From assembly GCA_949316235.1 (NCBI GenBank), contig OX438741.1, positions 13,455,124 through 13,519,123 of the forward strand: 64,000 bases of DNA, read 5' to 3'. Under the pieces are notes generated by a model. It did not search any database, was not told where the DNA came from, and saw only the letters and a list, made by a program, of their open reading frames with translations. Every line of letters starts with the position of its first letter. The first letter of the stretch is position 1. The DNA comes from Oegoconia quadripuncta. Its lineage: Eukaryota > Arthropoda > Insecta > Lepidoptera > Autostichidae. Below, piece after piece: positions 32,193 to 45,700 of the stretch. A program made the translations under genes and the position numbers.

Positions 32193-32343
32193 CTATTTCA
32201 GAGGTGAGTTTGCAATTTTATTTATCGAACCAAACAACTCAATTATATAGAGCCTTATAACATTGCTTATTACTGTCACTGGTTTATGTAGGATTAGAAT
32301 CCTTAATTCCTTTTTCTTATACTGAAATCCCATCCCCGTCTTG

Positions 32344-32484
32344 GCTCCGTATTAATAAACCGTTCTCAAGATTAACATGGCCTCAAGTTGACACTTGAGA
32401 ATCTGTTGCGTATTAAAACAGCATCAGAAAAAATGGTCTTGAGACCGAGACGCAACATCAAGAGCGATTTATTAATACGGGTCT
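32344..32484 (+). mobile_element. Short 'cccgtattaataaac' miniature element
   Basis: It starts ccgtattaataaaccgttc and ends with the inverse 'gatttattaatacggg'. The interior 'acacttgagaatctgttgcg' is shared with 23396-23535 and with the interrupted copy at about 62240-62583. Confidence 0.75.
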
Positions 32485-33359
32485 TGGAGTTCTGAGCCTT
32501 AAAGAAAACTGTAGTTACATCTATACAATAGTTGAATAAATTTTAATATAAAGAAACCATGGGTTTAAGAGGTCCGTGTAAAATACTAAGACATCATAGT
32601 CCTGTTAAATACGAGGACACCTCGCACTATTCAGTTTTTCCCGTTCCCGCAGGAATTTTATAAAATCCTTTTTTTTTTAAGGAACACACCTATCTCATTT
32701 CAGCAATGATTTACGCTGTACGTTGATAGATCAGTCGGCCATTCATTCGGTTTCTCCTCACAAATATTAAACACCGATAAATACTAAGAACTTTTTTTTA
32801 TATATAAATATTAATGCCAGCGTCCCGTCATTAAACAGAGCAATCTATTAGATATAAGTGGATAATTTTGAAAAGGTATTTCTGAATACTGGATCTGTTC
32901 TTCTGTTTAATGGACAATACACACAGTACAGATAAATATATTATTTTTTATAGGTAGATTATGTATAGACGGGGTAAATTTTAATAACATTTAGGGGTTA
33001 TAACGTTAGATGAGCAGTTATACCGTTTTCTGATGCAGCAGTTAACAAAGGCGTTATGTTGAAAGAGATTTTTTGGTTATTAGAGACAGAGCCGACGCGT
33101 GCAGTGTGTCTGGTTTTAATCGGTTTATATAAGGAACGAAACCTTTTTTAAAATCCGGTAAAAACCTTTACCGGTATTTTCGAAACCGGTTACAAGCCCT
33201 GGTTTGGTTTTAAAGAACCATAGCTTCGCAATGATTTCTGATTAGATTCAGAGTGTTTTCCTTTTGTTTGGATGGATTCCTCCCAGTACTCCGAGACCAA
33301 CGAGGTATACCTTGCCTAAACTGTAAGCAGTACGGGCCGAAGCCCTGCCCACTTGACAT
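32485..33359. other. Intergenic stretch, no gene recognised
   Basis: AT-rich, no coding signal. 33171-33200 repeats 8507-8535. Confidence 0.35.
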
Positions 33360-33615
33360 GACGACCTGTTTGGTGTAGTGGTTAGCAACTCCGGCCACTA
33401 TACCAAAAGGTTGCGGGTTCGAATACCGCTAGGGGCATATGTTTGTGTGATGAATACGGACATTTGTACCCGAGTTATGGATGTTTTCATTTATAATAAG
33501 TATTTATTTACAAAAAAAAAAATGTATCAACCATCTGGTATCCACAACACAAGCCTATACTTGCTTACTGTGGAACTAGATAGCGCTGTGTGTATGTCTA
33601 AAGATATTTTATTTT
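33360..33615 (+). repeat. SINE family A, full length
   Basis: Head 'tggtgtagtggttag' / 'ggttcgaataccgctaggg', body, A run, 'catctggtatccacaacac' and 'gaactagatagcgctgtgtg'. It lies just downstream of the stop of the minus-strand PSME3IP1 gene. Confidence 0.75.
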
Positions 33616-33763
33616 ATTTTTTATATTTTTTATTTACTTAGATACCTCTGTCACCTCGCACCCCTAGCCTGTTCATATTAAGCTGTGCTAACTGTAATTT
33701 CATCACGGAACTCTTAAACACCAACCTATCTAAGCCTACCCTAACAGCACAGATGCCTGACAC

Positions 33764-36700
33764 CTAGCTCTTGACCTCTTCCTTACGCTTCTCCTGTATC
33801 TCCCGCCGCCTAGCGTGCAAGTCCGGTTTGTCACAGTTGTCATTCTGTAAAGATAAACAATGGTCAGCGAAATTGATTGACTGGCTGCTATCGGTATCTT
33901 TATAGGAATATTTTCGTGCTTTGGAGTGTAGAAGTCAGTCGTTAAGCCAAGCCGATGGCTTACAGCAGCTTAAAAAGACTAACTGTGAGGTGGGCTCAAG
34001 TATATCAAATCCAACCCTTAACCTCTCTAAAGGAAGCTCGGTCCCTAGAGTAATAAGGCAGAGAGATAAAATGCTGTTGATATGAAAGAGAAGCATTAAT
34101 TCAGCTGGGCTGGACAGCATATGGCAAGTTCAAATTCTTTATTGCGAGTCTAAGGCCCGTATTAATAAACCATCTCAATACAAGTCTTGAGGCTGTATTA
34201 CCCGAAGTTAAGATTATTAAAAAGTTGACGCTATCTTAAGCTCCGTGCTAACTTATAAACCAATCTTGAGGTCTACTCAGCTGAGATCGCTTCTCGAGTA
34301 TTCGCCTCAACGGCGAATGAATGATAGTCTTGAGTTCCATTTATTAATACGTGAATCTCTCAAGTGAGTACTGCTTGAGTAAGCACGCGCGTTTCAGATC
34401 TCAAGTTGGGTTTACTTGAGACCAGTCACAAGACTGTTCTCAATCTTGAGAATGGTTTATTAATACGGGCCTAACTGTGAGGTGGACTCAAGTCTATCAA
34501 ATCGACGCAGGTTTAATAGAGGGTTAGGACCCTTAACCTCTCTAAAGGAAGCTCTGTCCCAAGAGTAATGAGGCAGAGAGATAAAAAAGCTGTTGATGGA
34601 CAGCATATGGCAAGTTCAAATTCTTTATTGCGAGTCTAAGACCCGTATTAAACCAATATCAATACAAGTCTTGAGGCTGTATCAACCGAGATGCGTCTTA
34701 AGCAGTTGACGCTATCTCAAGCTCCGTGCTAATTTATAAACCAATCTTGAGGTCTACTCTCAAAGTTCCAGTCTCTACATACCGGCTCCATCATTAGATC
34801 ATTATAATAGGCTGTGGAATGATCTTCCTGCAGACATTCGAGAGAGCCCTACACCACCAGTTTTCAAAAAGCGCTTAAAAGAACACTACCTGTCGCAATT
34901 GGCATAAGAAGTAATGTTATATATTGATATTTATATAATATATTAATTATATATCTAATTAAATGTTTTATTTAGGTTTATTTAGTATTATATTCATGTA
35001 GTTATATTTAGTTATTTACAAGTATTTATGTATTATAGACTTTTTTACTTAATCACCATTGCGTTGTACACCCTTTTTTTATTCCCCGTTATACACTTTC
35101 TAACCGCTTATAGGGTTGGCTGGAAGAGATCTCTCTTAGAGATAAGCTCACCTTTGTATCTTTGTATCTGACAAATGTATCTTTTGTGTTTATTTGCAAT
35201 AAAGAATAGAAATAGCAATTAACAATCTTTACTTACAAATCTAACAATATGGTGTCATGTATCACAACGTAAAAATTATATTGGTGACATTTAATTGGTT
35301 ACTAATACCAAAGGAAATGCATGCGCTGATGACTACAAACAACTTACCCAAAGAAACAATTTTTTTTTAAATTCAGCGCTTGACCTCAATCACACCTGAT
35401 GTTAAGTGAAGATAACGACCCAGGTGTACGCATGGACTCGAAAACTTAAATAAAAAAAGTTAATTCTTTGGGAAAGAACCACGGACCATATACAGAGAGG
35501 ACCTGTCGACAGCGAGTGTGCAGTGTGACTTCAATTGTGCAATGACGTCACGAAGGGCGTGGCCTATTCTGTAAGTCGGCTGCCGTCGCTTGCGGAAGTC
35601 ACAAGCTGTTCCGCTCATATTAGAATAGAATAACTTTATTCGTTGTCAGAATACAAGGTACACAGAAACAATTCACAACAAGCCATATAAATACAAAAAG
35701 CCAGACAATTTTATAATTTATGTATGTATCAGGCCAACCAATTGGATCTGACTCAGGATAATGTTGCGGGGAGACCCCACAACGCTGATAATTCTGCCAG
35801 AACCAAAAAGTTGATATTATGTGCGCATTTCGTGTATTACGGTAACATTAGTTTGTAGATTGCGGGTTCGATTCCCACCCAGGACAAACATTTGTGTGAT
35901 GAACATGGATGGATGTTAATTGTGTGTCTGGGTGTTATTTATCTATATATGTGTGCATTTCTAGGTTGGTATCAGGTGACTTTGTGTGAAATGTCCACAA
36001 TATTATATATTTTTGTTTCTCTACTTGTAATGTATACGCTTTTATAACCTTATACCTGAGAATGTCATTAATGTAACTGAGAAAAAATTTAAAGATCATG
36101 TCAAAATACCATTAGCAAAAAAAGGTTATTATAAAATTAGTGACTACCTGACTGACAAACACGCGCGGTGTACTTCGACCAGCTCCCCAAAATTATAAAA
36201 TTGTATTAGTTATATACTTTATTAAAAAAAAAAGATGGACAACAATGATCCTGTGGGTTTCTTGCGCCGCTTCTTTTCCCACAGACGATTTCCCTTTCCG
36301 AAGCGGTAGTAGCTTGGACATACCGACTGACAGATAAATGCAATAAACCTTTTTTATTTCCAGTAGGTAGATTTAAATTGACATTCCACAAATGATATCA
36401 CGTATCTTACTTTGAAATAAATGCTTGAAGTTTTGAAGTTTGAATGTTAATTGTGAAAAAAAAAAACAGACTTTATTAAAAGAAAAGAATCACGACGTAA
36501 CATTATCAATCTGCGGCCGTACTCACTGTGTCGCTGTCGCTCGAGTCGTCCGTGTCGCTGGAGGAGTCGGTCTCGTAGTGCCCCAGCCCGGGGAGCACAC
36601 CGACGCAGCGAAGTGCGCCTATGTCGTCCGGGGATGGTGACACCCCATTCGTTTGGGAACTGCTGGAACTGACGAAAGTATTTGACTTTATATACCCAAG

Positions 36701-39700
36701 TAGGAATAACTATTTTCTTGTTGATAAGTCTTATGTGAGATATTATAATATAAAATAAGAAAATATAAAAATAATATTTACATAATTACAAAAAATGTAT
36801 AGCGTCTAGGTCTCCCACCTGGGGCATTGTCCCCGTTGAATTGCTAGGCTTAATCTTTGAGCGAAAAAAGAGCCCGCCCTTATATCACCTGATGCCACAA
36901 TTAGCTTATCAGACACCGCCTTTACGAATTTTTTGATGTCTGAAGACCAGGGGCCCAGAGTCTCGAAGGCAAGTGCCGCAAACTCGTAATTAGAAGATAG
37001 TAATGCGTATTTGCGGCACTTTAGGCTGGGAATTTATGAATGATTTTTCTATCAGATAGTTGGATCCGGTATTACCCGCCTCCACACTCCTCCCACTGAT
37101 TAGATTTTATTTCTGAATATACATTGTTTGTATGGAAATGGTGAACGAAATTAATCACAATTTAAACCTTTAAACCAATTTGAGCCTTCAAACTTAACTC
37201 TGATATTGGCTATATTTTTATATTACTTGTTAACTTGTACTAACAATTAAGAAAGCTTTTGGTTTCTTGAATAAATATAATGAATAAAAAAAAAAATATT
37301 TTTACCTCTGATTGACGGCGCCATTGATTTTCGAATCGGGCGCCCCCCTCTCTTTATCGCTTTCCATGTCGCTGGCTTTCCGCTTCCTCACAACCACCTG
37401 AAATATACCAAACAAAAATAACTTTATTCGAAAACTGCCGTAGCAAAGGATGGCTTGTATTTATTCTGCGACTTCGTGGTAGCAAAGAATGGGTTTTACA
37501 TACAAGTTGTAGTCGGAAAAAGGATATTAGACCGTTCTCAGGTATCCTGAGTAGATATCAAACAAACAAACAAAATATTCTTTATTGTACAACAATAAGA
37601 AAAATAAGAAAAAGGGGATAGTACAATTTCGCGGCCTTATCACTAAATGCGATAAAATCGAATAGTACGTAACTAGCACACAGTAATTAATGCGAGTATG
37701 GAACGAATAGACGAGAGATAGAGGAGCTAGAGGGCTAGATACAACTCCTTCATTGAGCCTTGAATAGGTTCAGTGACTGAGCATGTCTAACTGAAGGTCT
37801 TAGCATACGTGACGTGTTTATTCTCGTGCCGGACGGAACGGGACGATTTTTTGACATCGTTGCATTTAAAAACATAGCAATAAAATACACGTGGCGAGAA
37901 ACACGGGCGGAACGGGACGGCAATAGAAAAAACATCGTTATGGCATCTTCTTCATCTAATACTACGGCAACCATTGCTAGTTCTTCAAAAGTAAAATCGA
38001 ACATTTTGTGCTGAAATATGGTTGCAGCACTAGCACGACTATCGTTGAACACCGTCCTGTACGTATGTTTTAAAACCACTTTCACGTTAGGAACTATACC
38101 TGTCCCGTCTCCGTTCCGTCCGAGAAATTACCCGTCACGTATGCTAAGACCTTTAATCAGGTAGTGAGTTCCATAGCCATAGATATCATATAAATATATT
38201 CAATATTTTCTTTGCTACCGCTATTTTTACCGATATTTATATTTGCTATTTTCGCATAAAAACTTAGCATATTTCAAAAGTGAAGGAACGCCTAACTCGA
38301 AAGGAAATTATTAAGTATCGAGACAGAAGACGTTTCCAAGGTTCAAAATCGTTATTTCAAAAAAAAACATTGCCATTAGAATATTGCCATCATGGTTTAA
38401 TGCGACAAAACGGTAGTAAGCAAAAGTTCATTTCATATGACTCACCCCGTGCAGTTTGTTTTTCTGCGGGGGCTGTGCGGGGCGAGCGGGGACGAGTTGC
38501 GCGCGCAGGCGCTGCATCTCCTCGCTCTCGGCTAGCGTCGACACGCGCTCCCTGACGAAAGCAATGCTACGTTTACTCTCACATTTACAAAATAGTCCAA
38601 CGAGGTGGAAGTATACATTCATTCCTCTCTCAAGTACTGGTAATAAGATAAAGAAGATATAATACATACACACATACACGCACACTTTGTAAATAAATAA
38701 TAAATTATTTTTATTAATAACTTACTCTTATAGAAATCATTGCAACTGTTTAGAATATTTTTCCATTAAAGATAGCCTTTATTTCTGGCAGAGTTACACA
38801 TTTTTACATATTGGCATGCACAATTACTTTTGCTTATTTTTATTATTATTATTTTCACATTAAATTATTATTATTACATATTAAATTGTTATTATTTCAA
38901 ATTAAAAATTTTACTTATATCAATCGAATTCATACAAATTAATTTCCGCAAATTACATTTCTATAAGTACAATTATTGTTATTATTAAATTTAATTGATT
39001 GAAAATCTTTAAATTTAGCAGCTCCATATTTCTTCTCCATCAGTAACCCCAGCAGTTTGTCTTCCGACATAGGCCTCCTCTAAGACTTTCCACTCCTTTC
39101 TGTCTTGTGCCTTCCTCGTCCAACATGCTCCTGCGACCCTTTTAATATCGTCCACCCACCTTCGCATCTGTCTCCCTCTTCTTCTCTTGTCCTCTCTAGG
39201 GTACCAGTATGTGACTTTTTGTGACCATTTATTTGTTCCTCTAATCATATGTCCCGTCCATCTCCATTTCGTTTTATGTATTACGTAGGTTATTGGGGTG
39301 ATTTTGGTTTTTTGTCTTATATCTGTAAGTTTTACCCTGTCTCTTAACTTAACACCCACCATACTCCTTTGCATTGCATTTTGGCACACTTCCAGTTTTC
39401 TTAAGTTTTTCTTAGTTAGGGCCCACGTTTGGCATCCGTATGAAAGGCATGGTGTTATACACGTGTCCAGTACTTTGCCTTTCTGAGCGGGAGAAATATC
39501 CTTGTTCTTCATTATCTCTTTCAGTGACCAATACCTTTTCCAAGTGTTGCAGATTCTTTTATATATATATAGATATATAGATATATAGATAGGGAGATCT
39601 ATCCATCTGGTCTGTCGGAGATATGGTTTGTCCCAAGTACTCGTAACTGTCCACATACTCTATAGTAGTATTGTTCTTCAGTGTTATTGTTTCTTTCTGA

Positions 39701-42700
39701 CCATTTGTCAATAGTTTAGTCTTTGTCAAATTCATTGTTAACCCCACTTTTTCACTTTCTGTGGCTAATTGGTCCAGCATCTCTTGCATTTCTATTGGGC
39801 TTGTGCACAGCAGTACTACATCGTCTGCGAATCTCAAATGGTGTAGATGTTCTCCGTTTATCATGAGTCCTTTTCTGCTCCAATCCAAGTTTCTAAATAC
39901 TTTTTCCATTAACATAGTATTAATCAGCTGTCCTGACAAATGCATTTCGAGGAAAGCTTACAATTGGCTAGGGTAGGGTACCATGGTTCTATTAACATGT
40001 AAAACGCTTTATTATTAAATCTAAAGTTTTTACAGGGACTTTTACAAATTTTGTATGGCAGTCCCATCATACCCCCTAACTAAATGAGTTCACAAAACTG
40101 AAACTTCCTGGCTCTTTCTAAGTTTGGTAGGGACAACATAGTGTGAAACGCTGCTACATCAAATCCGTTCAGTTTAAGCTCAGTCATCAGTGCCCTTCTA
40201 GATTGCTGGTACTGGACACACTCCACATGCAAAACGCTTGTAACAAGACAATGAAGGTTATCTTACAACCATGTTAAGAGCTTACCTGAACTCTTGCATC
40301 TCCTTCTGCTCCTCGATAGATATCTGCTGTGCCGCTTTAGCCTTGGTGCGCTCCACTAGGTCAAGGAAACCAACTTCGTCGTCATCCAGTCCTCTGATCA
40401 TGTTTTCTGTTGAGATTACAATTAATTATAAAATAACAAGACAATTTGGTGTCGTTTCGGATGAACACCAACTAAAGGAACGACTTTTGGAGTGGTGCCG
40501 TCGCATCGTACTGCCCCAGGGAGAAAGAGACAGTACTACTTTAAAACTGGTTTTAGTTTAGTTGGTGTACATCCGAATCGACACCAATATGAACTCATCC
40601 AACACTGTGACAGAGATACCAACATTAAGTGAGTTTATCCTGCATGGTATTGCATACAAATTGGCAAGTCCAATTTTTTCAAAATAAATAAACCTATTCT
40701 AATGAAATTTTATCGGGAATATTTTCGAAAAAGAGTAGAACTACCAAGTTCGACCGATTTTAAGTTTTTCATAGTAACGGAAAAAATTCAATCAAAATCA
40801 AAGGTACATTTTAATATCTTATAGAAACTACAAATTAGGCGGCCTTATCGCTAACTTTAAATTAGATATTTTATATTCGTATTCAATTTTAAATTCGATA
40901 TATTAAAAATGTTTTCTACTAGCTTTTTAGATGTATGTATGAGAAGATGCTGTTCCCCAGCAGTGTGTCAGTAATGTTTTTTTTTTTTTAATTTGAGGCT
41001 TTTGTACACCTTGAGTGACTATGCCAGCATCATTCATACCTTCACCTTATCAAACCTCACTCTCTTTTCAATTTCAATCCAACAAATTTATGTAGACTGA
41101 TTGTACTTCTACAGAGCACATCACCCAATACAAACCTAAGTCGTCCATTGCATATGCTCCGATGATTTAATTAAAAGTCGTACTTTAATATCTGCAGGCC
41201 GGTCACACTCTAACAAAAACACATCATCTAGTTTATCACAAACTGTACACCACTGACTGTGACTGTTTAAGAGGCTGACAGCAGCCAATTGCGTTGAAAG
41301 ATTATCATTTTTTGTAAAGCATATAGCTCGTATCATTATAAAAAAAGTTATAGGTAAAATTGATCATATTTCTGACATGATTCATGTTTTCAAAACATAA
41401 TTACACAATCTTCTCTCGATAGAATTTAATTGCAAAGTAGCATCTAAAAATGCATGAAATCTTATTTTTCTCAGATATGCATTCACTAACATAAATGATA
41501 TTTTGTACAATATTGTGTCGTATATGTTACTAAAACAAATTCATGTTTTAGATTTTCAATAATGCGTCTATTTTAATTGAAATAATTAATTTTGTGATTT
41601 GCACTTACGCCCTATAATTCTAAGTAACGCTTTCTCTGTTACTCGTACTCAATGCGACAGTGATCGCTTAGGCGCGTTGCTGGATGGACCTGTGTTGTGC
41701 GCTGAGACGCTCTCCCAAATATTCGAACTTTTTTTCATATTCATATTCAGGACTTTCTTTTTCTTGTTTTGTTTATTTAATTAGGGTAAAATTTTGTATG
41801 TGTGTAAATAATTTTATTTATTAGGTAGGTAATCACAGTTGTAAATAAATAAGTTGGTAAAGTTAATAATAGAAAATGGACTCGAAAAAAAAACAAAACC
41901 GAAGAAACGGCAATATAAAAGAAATCAGAAACACATGATGGAGGTTGTAAAGTAAGTATAATAAAATATTATATCTCTTTTTAATTAATTAAGTATGTAC
42001 ATGAAACATCAAATTTATAAAACGCAACCATAATTATGTTTTCACTATTTTGTAGTTGCGTCTACTGATACGGGATGTATAGGTACCTTTTTTCGTCACC
42101 GCTTATGTAAGACGTTTGGCTCAGTCGACTTGGGCTTGTCGCTTGAATTTCGTCGTGCTGGATCGATCCCAGTACTTTTCTTGTCTTTTTTATTTTATTT
42201 GCTTTTATTTATTGTATGTCTAAATAAATCCTGTAATCTTTTTTTACATGTCTAAGTGATATTTATCAAAAATTTCATTTTTGTGCATGGCTGTGTACTC
42301 ATTATATATTCCTAGGTGCTGACGTACTACAATTCTTTGATTTTCAGTTCTAAAAATCATTTGGGCCCTGAAGAGTCATCAACCGGACTTGTTTTGCAAG
42401 AGTGAGTAAAATTATTATTTTTACCAGTATCTAGGATTTCTGAAATAGATAATAGGCAATATTGTTATTTTTGACCAAAAACAAACCTTGTCGAAAGAAA
42501 TATGTAAAGGTCATCATAAAACAAAAGCATAACTTTGAGATTTTTATAAAATGATTGCCAATGGGACATATAATAAAAATTATATAAAAAAAAACAAATA
42601 AATTCCTTTCAACCGCTAAAATAATCTATTGAGAATTACCATAGACTTACGAAAATCACAGATTCGGCCATCATAATATATAAGGTCTAACAAAATTAAC

Positions 42701-45700
42701 CCGACAAACGTTGCAGAGTGTATGTATAGGATGTACCTATTACGAAAAAAATAAAAAATAAAACATTAAAGTTAACAGATTTTATTCAAAAAGTTTTCCT
42801 GAAGTGTTTCAATAATATTATCTTTTAATGACAGGTACGACATTGAGGCACAAGGTGTTCAGAAAAAAAAAAGATGAAGAGGTATGTACTAACTAATGGC
42901 TTAGTAACCTGAATGGTCAACTAAATGTCAAACTAACGTCAAATGCGCTATATAATATATGAAATAAAAGACAAAAACTAATTCCTGACTACGGAAAATA
43001 TGACTAAAAAGTATTTTGTTCGTGATGACCGCCTTATTGTCTTGTTTTTTGAGAAACACTTAGGCCAAAGACGAAATAATAATAATAATGGGCCGTAGTC
43101 GGTAAATATAATATTAACTAATAAAATAATAACGAAAGTTTTCTGTTTCAGACTTATCAGATTACAAGTGATCAGAATACGGAATAGAAATCTGCATCTG
43201 TCGGCGGTTTGTAGCCAACTCGCATTTTTATAAAAAATTGCAAGAAATTTGAACGGACCTCTTGGCTGTAATCTGAATACTATCGATTTAATAAACGAAA
43301 AACAAGATAGGCTCATCTCTAAATTTACTTTCGTGTGTAGAATGTGCAATTTAAAGTTTCATATAGAAAATGATTATCCGGAGGATGATTACTTAGATGT
43401 CAATAGTTGTGCCATAGCAGGCATAATATCTATTGGTGGTGGTCATTCACATTTGAAAGAGTTTTCTACGGCAATAAATCTACCTCTTATTTCAAATAAA
43501 AAATACCAAACCCAACATGACGTTCTGTCCAGAAATTGGCAAAGGGTTGCTCAAGAAACTATGAAGAAAGCAGGGGAAAAAGAAAGAAATTTTGCGATAG
43601 CAGAAGGAAGCCTTAGGAAAAACGGTATACCGATAATTGATGTGATTGCTGATGGATGCTATTCCAAAAAGCTGATGATACACAATTTACGGCTGAATTA
43701 GCAGCAGCTTTCGACGTTAGCGTCAAAACAATATTGGTCAATTTGCGTCAAATTGGCAAGGTAAAAAAGCTTGACAAATGGGTGCCCCACGAACTCAATG
43801 ATCATTATACCTAACTATTATTGTATAGCATATAAATTGTATTGTATTCTCATTATATATAATAGTGTATATTTATCTCTAAAGAACATTCTGCTCTGGT
43901 TTTTTATTTCATACTTTTCAGTTATTAATATTGCAGTAGTTTAATTAAATTATTTTTTCCGGGTTTTTTGAAGTCGTTTTTTTTAAATCCTTTTTTATTT
44001 AATTCTTTTTAGTGTCTGGTCAGACATTACAAAATAATAAAATATATTAATTGACCAATATGGGCAGGCTTACGAAAGGTGCTGCTCGTTTAAAGAACTG
44101 TCGGTCAAAAGAAACCGAAACTGAAAGGGTACTACGGCTTGAAAAAAATGCCTCACGGAACGCAATTTCGCGTTCCCAGGAGACGCCCGAAGCTCGCCGA
44201 GTACGTCTAGTAGCTATGAAAGATTACGTTAAATCACGTATTCGCCAGGAAACTCCAGAACAGAACGAGCATAGACTCGGTTTTATACACGATCGGCTTG
44301 CCGAGGAGTCCGCTGAGCAGCGTGAGCGCAGGCACGGCCTTATAATCACGTAAATCGGCCTAAAAATGTCGGACTAATCGATGTACATACATAAAGATTA
44401 CAGAACCTCCTCCTTTTTTGAAGTTGGTTAAAAAAAGTTATTAGTATTTATCCGTGGTTGCTAATCTCCATGATAATTTTTGTGCGATGGCGAACCTTCT
44501 CGCTCCTACAGGTTAGGTGGGCACTTGGGGTATACCAGCTCGACCTGATGATCTTCGATTTGTCATATTTATTGTTGATAATCACACCGACGTAAATCGG
44601 CTTAAAAATCTCGGACTAATCGATGTACATACATAAATAATACAGAACCTCCTCCTTTTTTGAAGTCGGTTAAAAAAAGTTATTAGTATTATCCGTGGTT
44701 GCTAATCTCCATGATAATTTTTGTGCGATGGCGACCTTCTCGCTCCTACAGGTTAAATGGGCAGTTCGGGTGTACCAGCTCGACCTGATGATCTTCGATT
44801 TGTCATATTTATTGCTGATAATCACACCGATCTAGTCTACACTTTTTCCATACAAACCCAAACTGTATCTACTTAGTTTCCCTGTGTAAAAACTACGCAA
44901 TCGTCTAAATATGTAATGCCATTCTGATATTTACCATGATTACACAAAAACTACTGGACCGATTGCGCTGAAATTACAATGGGACCAACTCGACGGTATC
45001 CCCTTTCATTTACAAAAAGAACCATGTGAATCAACCGCCAAATCTCGGAGATATCGGTGTACATACTCCTTTTTTGAAGTCGTTTAAAAATAACACTTTT
45101 TATTTATTTATTTCGCCGTGTCTGAAACATTCTGGTCCCAAACTTATTTTTGAAAACATTCTATGAATACCTATACATTTATATTTCAATAAATCATCCT
45201 TGTTATATTATTATTTTGTGTTGTGATTTATTTCACGAACAGCGCCACCTGTTGCATTTAGGAGAGCTCTAACTCAAAGTTCAGTTCGCAAGAAGGTTTC
45301 CCGTAAGGTCGACTCGTCTGACGGTACGCATATTGACCGTGTCGCAGACGCAGCGCTGCTTTATCGAACATTAAGTGGGCGTATCCATTGCTCAAGGTCA
45401 TTGGCTCTATTCAGCGCCTTAATACCCATCATATGATAAAATTTGTTGGTATGTGTCCTGAGCGCAGTCTAAAGGCTCAGACCAAAGTCCCCCTGGGTAA
45501 GCTAGCAGAGCCAAACCAAGGAACCCAAATTGGATGGTTCATTCCCAAATTCCCTTTGTACTCTAAAGTGGTACTCCAATTTGCTAGAGGCCTATTCTTT
45601 ATTTTAATGTTGATTTTATCTTATTATTATCTTACTCAGTTTATGGGCCTCCTCATATTCAGCTTCCTTCTTCATTCTCTGCTCTTCTAGTCGTTGGTAC

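Noticed and set aside
42105..42175. Possible tRNA-like sequence ('ttggctcagtcgac', 'ggatcgatcccag')
   Set aside because: Box spacing is roughly right, but no cloverleaf can be drawn and no second copy is in the window; too weak to list.
44826..44835. Helitron 3' terminus (CTAG) after the 242-bp repeat
   Set aside because: No GC-rich hairpin just upstream and no matching 5' TC end found; left as a possibility in the STPR finding only.
45388..45690. 100-codon plus-strand open frame
   Set aside because: It runs over a LINE scrap and the antisense of PSME3IP1 exon 2; a shadow frame.
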